From: CAYNEL01 sp964396225
Lineage (GTDB): Bacteria; Patescibacteriota; Minisyncoccia; Moranbacterales; UBA1568
Assembly (NCBI GenBank): GCA_964396225.1
Contig: CAYNEL010000029.1
Coordinates: forward strand, 1-11,365
Length of the DNA stretch: 11,365 nt
Direction: 5' to 3'
Made by a program: the position numbers and the translations under genes. Under the pieces are notes generated by a model. The model was not told the DNA's origin and did no database searches. It was given only the letters and a program-made list of their open reading frames with translations. Of the stretch, positions 8,270 through 11,365 are shown piece by piece; within the stretch, counting starts at the first letter, position 1; the number at the start of each line of letters is the position of its first letter.

Positions 8270-8818
8270 TTAGGGCAGGGCGGGCGGCAGGACCTTCACG
8301 TCGATGGCGCGGATCGTGCTGTGGTAGGTGGCGCGAACGCGGATGCTCCCGAGCGGATCCCCGGGATCGCGGTCGTCCCCGTCCTCGTCCTTGACGCCCC
8401 CGAGACGCTCGCGCCAGAGCGGATAGGATTCGTCGCACGGAATGAGGACGCCGTCGCCGTCGTAGAAGAAGTATTCGATGTCAGCTCCGTTCTCGGCAGG
8501 CGCGACCAGCCGGTCCCCGCCGACGCAATTGGCGCCGTTGAGATCGTCACCGAGATCGTTCAAATCGGTATAGTGGCTGGCGGTCCCGTCTCTCACCTCT
8601 TCGTCACGCTTGTAGATCTTCTGAAAGGCGCGCTCCACACCAGTATCGGCCCACTGGAGGGCGATGACGGATTCGTTGGTCGAGATGGAGCTGCGGCTGC
8701 CCGAGACCGTGACCATGGAAAGCGACAGAGCGGTGGTCAGCACCAAACCGAGCGCGATGAGCGCGAAGACGAGAACCGAGCCGGAACGCTTGGGTGTCGC
8801 GAAAAAGGAGCGGGACAT
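8270..8818 (-). CDS. PilX-like minor type IV prepilin (putative)
   Basis: The N-terminus looks like a type III (prepilin peptidase) signal: a short basic leader ending KRSG, then the hydrophobic helix SVLVFALIALGLVLTTALSL (14-33), with cleavage expected after G13. The fifth residue of the mature form is Phe rather than the Glu of major pilins. Shortly after comes ALQWADTGVERAFQ (53-66), which resembles the A-x-A-D/E-x-G-x-E-x-A segment of PilX-type minor pilins. The rest of the 182 residues is a polar, Asp/Gly-rich domain with only two cysteines (C97, C127), a possible disulfide outside the cell. I infer a minor pilin or pseudopilin placed at a pilus tip or base. No other pilus gene is in the window, so the machine must be encoded elsewhere. 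The gene has its own likely promoter and no Shine-Dalgarno sequence. Confidence 0.7.
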   Translation of the reverse strand: MSRSFFATPKRSGSVLVFALIALGLVLTTALSLSMVTVSGSRSSISTNESVIALQWADTGVERAFQKIYKRDEEVRDGTASHYTDLNDLGDDLNGANCVGGDRLVAPAENGADIEYFFYDGDGVLIPCDESYPLWRERLGGVKDEDGDDRDPGDPLGSIRVRATYHSTIRAIDVKVLPPALP

Positions 8819-8838
8819 AGGCTATTGTGTTTGGTTCT

Positions 8839-8847
8839 ATTGTACCA
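8839..8847 (-). promoter_or_regulatory. Likely extended -10 promoter of the prepilin-CBS unit
   Basis: The minus strand has TACAAT (8839-8844, 5 of 6 to TATAAT) directly preceded by TGG (8845-8847). No convincing -35 box lies 16-18 bases upstream, where the sequence is GC-rich. The start point would be near 8832, giving a leader of only about 13 bases. It lies between the rpoC terminator and the prepilin ATG, exactly where a new promoter is needed. Confidence 0.5.
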
Positions 8848-8870
8848 CGCCCGCCCGGGAGAGACCCCTC

Positions 8871-8904
8871 GAAAACCAAGACACCCCCGTTCCCGGGGGT
8901 GTCT
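8871..8904 (-). terminator. Intrinsic terminator of the rpoC transcript
   Basis: A perfect 11-bp stem (8879-8889 with 8894-8904) closes a four-base loop, GGAA in the RNA, which fits the GNRA class. On the minus strand it is followed by TGGTTTTC (8871-8878), a modest T-tract. It begins 28 bases after the rpoC stop, and no gene overlaps it. The stem is GC-rich at its loop end and strong, so I expect efficient Rho-independent termination of the rpoC unit before the prepilin promoter. Confidence 0.88.
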
Positions 8905-8932
8905 GACGGTCCGATGCCGAAGCCGACGAGAA

Positions 8933-11365
8933 TCAATCCTCGGTCGGGGCGGGCGCGGCCTCGAAGCCCGTGCCGGCCGGAATGAGACGCCCGATGATGA
9001 CGTTCTCTTTCAGGCCGCGGAGCTTGTCTTCCTTGCCGACCACGGAAGCGTTGATGAGGACGCGCGCGGTCTCCATGAAGGACGCGGCAGAGAGGAAGGA
9101 TTCGGTCGAGAGGGCCACCTTGGTGATGCCGAGGATGAGTGTCTCGCCCTGGGCGATCTCGCCGCCCGAATTCCTGGCTTCGTCGTTGGCTTCCTCGAAC
9201 TGGACGCGCTCGACGATATCGCCCGGAAGCAGCACGGTGTCGCCCGGATTGGTCACTTTGACGCGGGAGAGCATCTGGCGGATGACGATCTCGATGTGCT
9301 TGTCGTTGATGCCTTCGCCCTGGGCGGCGTAGATCTCCTGGATCTCGCGGACGATATAGCGGTGGAGAGCTTCCTGGCCCATCACGGCGTAGAGCTTGCG
9401 GAGGTCGATGTGGCCTTCCGCCAGAGCCGAACCCTGACCCACGAGGTCGCCTTCGGCCACCAGGAGGGCGGCGTCGGACGGCACCTGATACTCGGTCGTC
9501 TTGCCGCCGGTCTCCTCGATCTTGATGACGGTCACCTTGCTGGATTCCTTGGTGATGGAAACGACCTTGCCGGCCTCCTCGACGATGGCCGCCTCCCCTT
9601 TCGGCTGGCGAGCCTCGAAGATTTCTTCCACGCGCGGGAGACCCTGGGTGATGTCGGATCCGGCTACGCCACCGACGTGGAAGGTGCGCATGGTGAGCTG
9701 AGTACCCGGCTCACCGATGGCCTGGGCGGCCACGATGCCGACCGCCTGGCCGAGACGCACCAGGCCGTTACGGCCGAGATCGACGCCGTAACACTTCTGG
9801 CAGACGCCGCGGCGACTCTGGCAGGTGACGATGGTGCGGATGCGGACGGACGGGTTACCAGCCTTTTCGACAGCCTTGGCTTGGACCCGGGTGAGGAGCG
9901 AGTTCTTCTTGGCAATGATCTCCTTAGTCTCGGGATGCTTGACGGTCTCGAGTACCACGCGGCCCTCGAGTCGGGCGGCGAAGCTCTGGCCGATCTTGTC
10001 GCTGTCCTCGCGGTAGAGGCTGGCACCAACGGTGTCACCGCAGTCCTCCTCGCGGATGATGATGTCCTGGGCTACGTCAACGAGACGGCGGGTGAGGTAG
10101 CCGGCGGACGCGGTCCGGAGGGCGGTGTCGGCCATACCCTTGCGGGCGCCGTGGGTGGAGATGAAATACTCCAGCACGTTGAAGCCTTCCTTGAATGAGC
10201 TCTTGACGGGGAGCTCGATGGTCTCACCGGTGGCACCGGCCATGAGACCTTTCATACCGGTCATCTGGACCACCACGGACTCGGAACCGCGGGCCTTCGG
10301 ATAGACCATGGAGTAGACCGGGCCTTCCTTGTCGAGGGTGGCACGCACGAGATCGGTGATCTTGTTCTTGGTCTCGTTCCAGATCTCGATGACGCGGCTC
10401 CGGCGCTCCTCGTTGGTCAGGAGGCCCATGTTGTACTGGTCCTTGACTTCCTGGACGCGGGCCTCAGCCTCGGCGATGAGGGATTCCTTGTCAGCCGGCA
10501 CGCGTAGATCGTCCATGCCCCAGCTGATGCCGGAACGGGTGACCGAACGGAAACCCAGATCCTTGAGCCGGTCGGCGAACTTGGCCGCTTCGGCCTGGCC
10601 CTGAGACTCGAGGATACGGGCCATGAGCTCTTTCAGATCCTTTTTGGTCAGCTCCTGGTTGAAGAAGCGCATCTCCTCGGGAAGGATGTCGTTCACCAGG
10701 ATACGGCCCACCGAGGTCTCGATGAGCTGGCCGCGATAGGAGAGCTTGATGAGGGCATTGACTTCGACCTGGCCGAGCTGGTTGGCCATGATGGCCTCTT
10801 CAAACGAACCGAAAGCGCGGCCCTTGCCCTTGCCTTCCGGCTTGATGTGGGTGAGGTAGTACATACCGAGCACCATATCGAGCGAAGGCGAGACGATCGG
10901 CTCGCCGGAAGCCGGCTTCAGGAGGTTGTTGGCCGAAAGCATGATGCTCGCGCTTTCCTTGCGGGCTTCGTCGGTAAGCGGCACGTGGACGGCCATCTGA
11001 TCACCGTCGAAGTCGGCGTTGAAAGCGGCGCACACCATCGGATGGAGGCGGATGGCCTTGCCTTCGATGAGTACCGGCTGGAAGGCCTGGATGGAGAGGC
11101 GGTGGAGGGTCGGGGCGCGGTTCAGGAGCACGTAGTGGTGCTCGATGATCTCGTCCAGGATCTCGTAGGCTTCCTCGGTTTCGGCGTCCACCATGCGGCC
11201 GGCGGTCCGGACGTTATGGGCGTACTCCTTTTCGATGAGCTTGTTGATGATGAACGGCTTGAAGAGTTCGAGCGCCATCTTCTTCGGCAGACCGCACTGG
11301 TAGAGCTTGAGCTTCGGACCAACGACGATGACGGAGCGGCCCGAGTAGTCGACACGCTTTCCGAG
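8933..11365 (-). CDS. rpoC: RNA polymerase subunit beta', C-terminal part (cut by window edge)
   Basis: Beta' holds the catalytic Mg2+ of RNA polymerase. The 810 codons visible begin inside the conserved LGKRVDYSGRSVIVVGP stretch; the true start is beyond the right edge, so no start codon is claimed. Order of motifs: the NADFDGD metal-binding loop (11000-11020), whose three aspartates hold the catalytic Mg2+; the bridge-helix region ending in ADTALRTASAGYLTRRLVDV; the second zinc site formed by the Cys in REEDCGD and three Cys in CQSRRGVCQKC (about 9786-9830); and the trigger-loop region MRTFHVGGVAGSDI (near 9690). From there it runs directly to LPRVEEIFEARQPKGEA, so the large trigger-loop insertion of gammaproteobacteria is absent. 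The C-terminus GRLIPAGTGFEAAPAPTED is normal. The gene ends in TGA and is followed by a strong terminator; rpoB is expected upstream, outside the window. Confidence 0.99.
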   Translation of the reverse strand, partial: LGKRVDYSGRSVIVVGPKLKLYQCGLPKKMALELFKPFIINKLIEKEYAHNVRTAGRMVDAETEEAYEILDEIIEHHYVLLNRAPTLHRLSIQAFQPVLIEGKAIRLHPMVCAAFNADFDGDQMAVHVPLTDEARKESASIMLSANNLLKPASGEPIVSPSLDMVLGMYYLTHIKPEGKGKGRAFGSFEEAIMANQLGQVEVNALIKLSYRGQLIETSVGRILVNDILPEEMRFFNQELTKKDLKELMARILESQGQAEAAKFADRLKDLGFRSVTRSGISWGMDDLRVPADKESLIAEAEARVQEVKDQYNMGLLTNEERRSRVIEIWNETKNKITDLVRATLDKEGPVYSMVYPKARGSESVVVQMTGMKGLMAGATGETIELPVKSSFKEGFNVLEYFISTHGARKGMADTALRTASAGYLTRRLVDVAQDIIIREEDCGDTVGASLYREDSDKIGQSFAARLEGRVVLETVKHPETKEIIAKKNSLLTRVQAKAVEKAGNPSVRIRTIVTCQSRRGVCQKCYGVDLGRNGLVRLGQAVGIVAAQAIGEPGTQLTMRTFHVGGVAGSDITQGLPRVEEIFEARQPKGEAAIVEEAGKVVSITKESSKVTVIKIEETGGKTTEYQVPSDAALLVAEGDLVGQGSALAEGHIDLRKLYAVMGQEALHRYIVREIQEIYAAQGEGINDKHIEIVIRQMLSRVKVTNPGDTVLLPGDIVERVQFEEANDEARNSGGEIAQGETLILGITKVALSTESFLSAASFMETARVLINASVVGKEDKLRGLKENVIIGRLIPAGTGFEAAPAPTED

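Noticed and set aside
7826..10198. 790-codon open frame on the plus strand opposite rpoC, the prepilin gene and the CBS gene
   Set aside because: It lies entirely antisense to well-supported genes and crosses three of them and a terminator. Long antisense frames are expected in GC-rich DNA with this codon use, and its translation is low-complexity Asp/Gly/Leu-rich with no recognisable domain.

Overview
The window reads as one co-directional stretch of bacterial core genes, all on the minus strand, in GC-rich DNA. In transcription order (right to left) it holds: the C-terminal two thirds of rpoC (RNA polymerase beta'); an intrinsic terminator; a PilX-like minor prepilin; a two-CBS-domain protein; ftsK (DNA translocase); and the F1Fo ATP synthase operon atpB-atpE-atpF-atpH-atpA-atpG-atpD. 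atpD is cut by the left edge, and atpC would be expected beyond it. I see no tRNA, rRNA, CRISPR array, insertion sequence, phage gene or defence gene. I found no new multi-gene system.

The organism cannot be named from this window. Several traits would fit a GC-rich member of the Patescibacteria (CPR), perhaps Parcubacteria-like: almost no Shine-Dalgarno sequences, an AtpH about 40 residues shorter than usual, a beta' without the large trigger-loop insertion of gammaproteobacteria, an FtsK with a short linker, and a lone PilX-type prepilin. This placement is inference. The atp gene order is the common bacterial one.

Region by region: 8933-11365 is rpoC, ended by a strong hairpin terminator (8871-8904). 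At 8839-8847 an extended -10 promoter starts a short unit of prepilin (8270-8818) and CBS protein (7757-8254), 15 bases apart. At 7725-7733 a near-identical extended -10 element precedes ftsK (5260-7689). At 5218-5246, just after the ftsK stop, a -35/-10 pair with a 17-base spacer looks like the atp operon promoter, with a hairpin (5195-5214) at the predicted 5' end of the mRNA. Most atp genes are 4-34 bases apart. The two larger gaps, atpB/atpE and atpG/atpD, each hold an AT-rich inverted repeat.

The atp genes together build the membrane rotor and stator (a, b, c) and the catalytic head and stalk (alpha, beta, gamma, delta). The c subunit has a proton-type rather than a sodium-type ion site. 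The less ordinary signals are non-coding: all ten visible starts have a T directly before ATG and nine lack an SD; an array of three plus three inverted octamers lies between atpB and atpE; and the prepilin and ftsK genes share an extended -10 promoter form.
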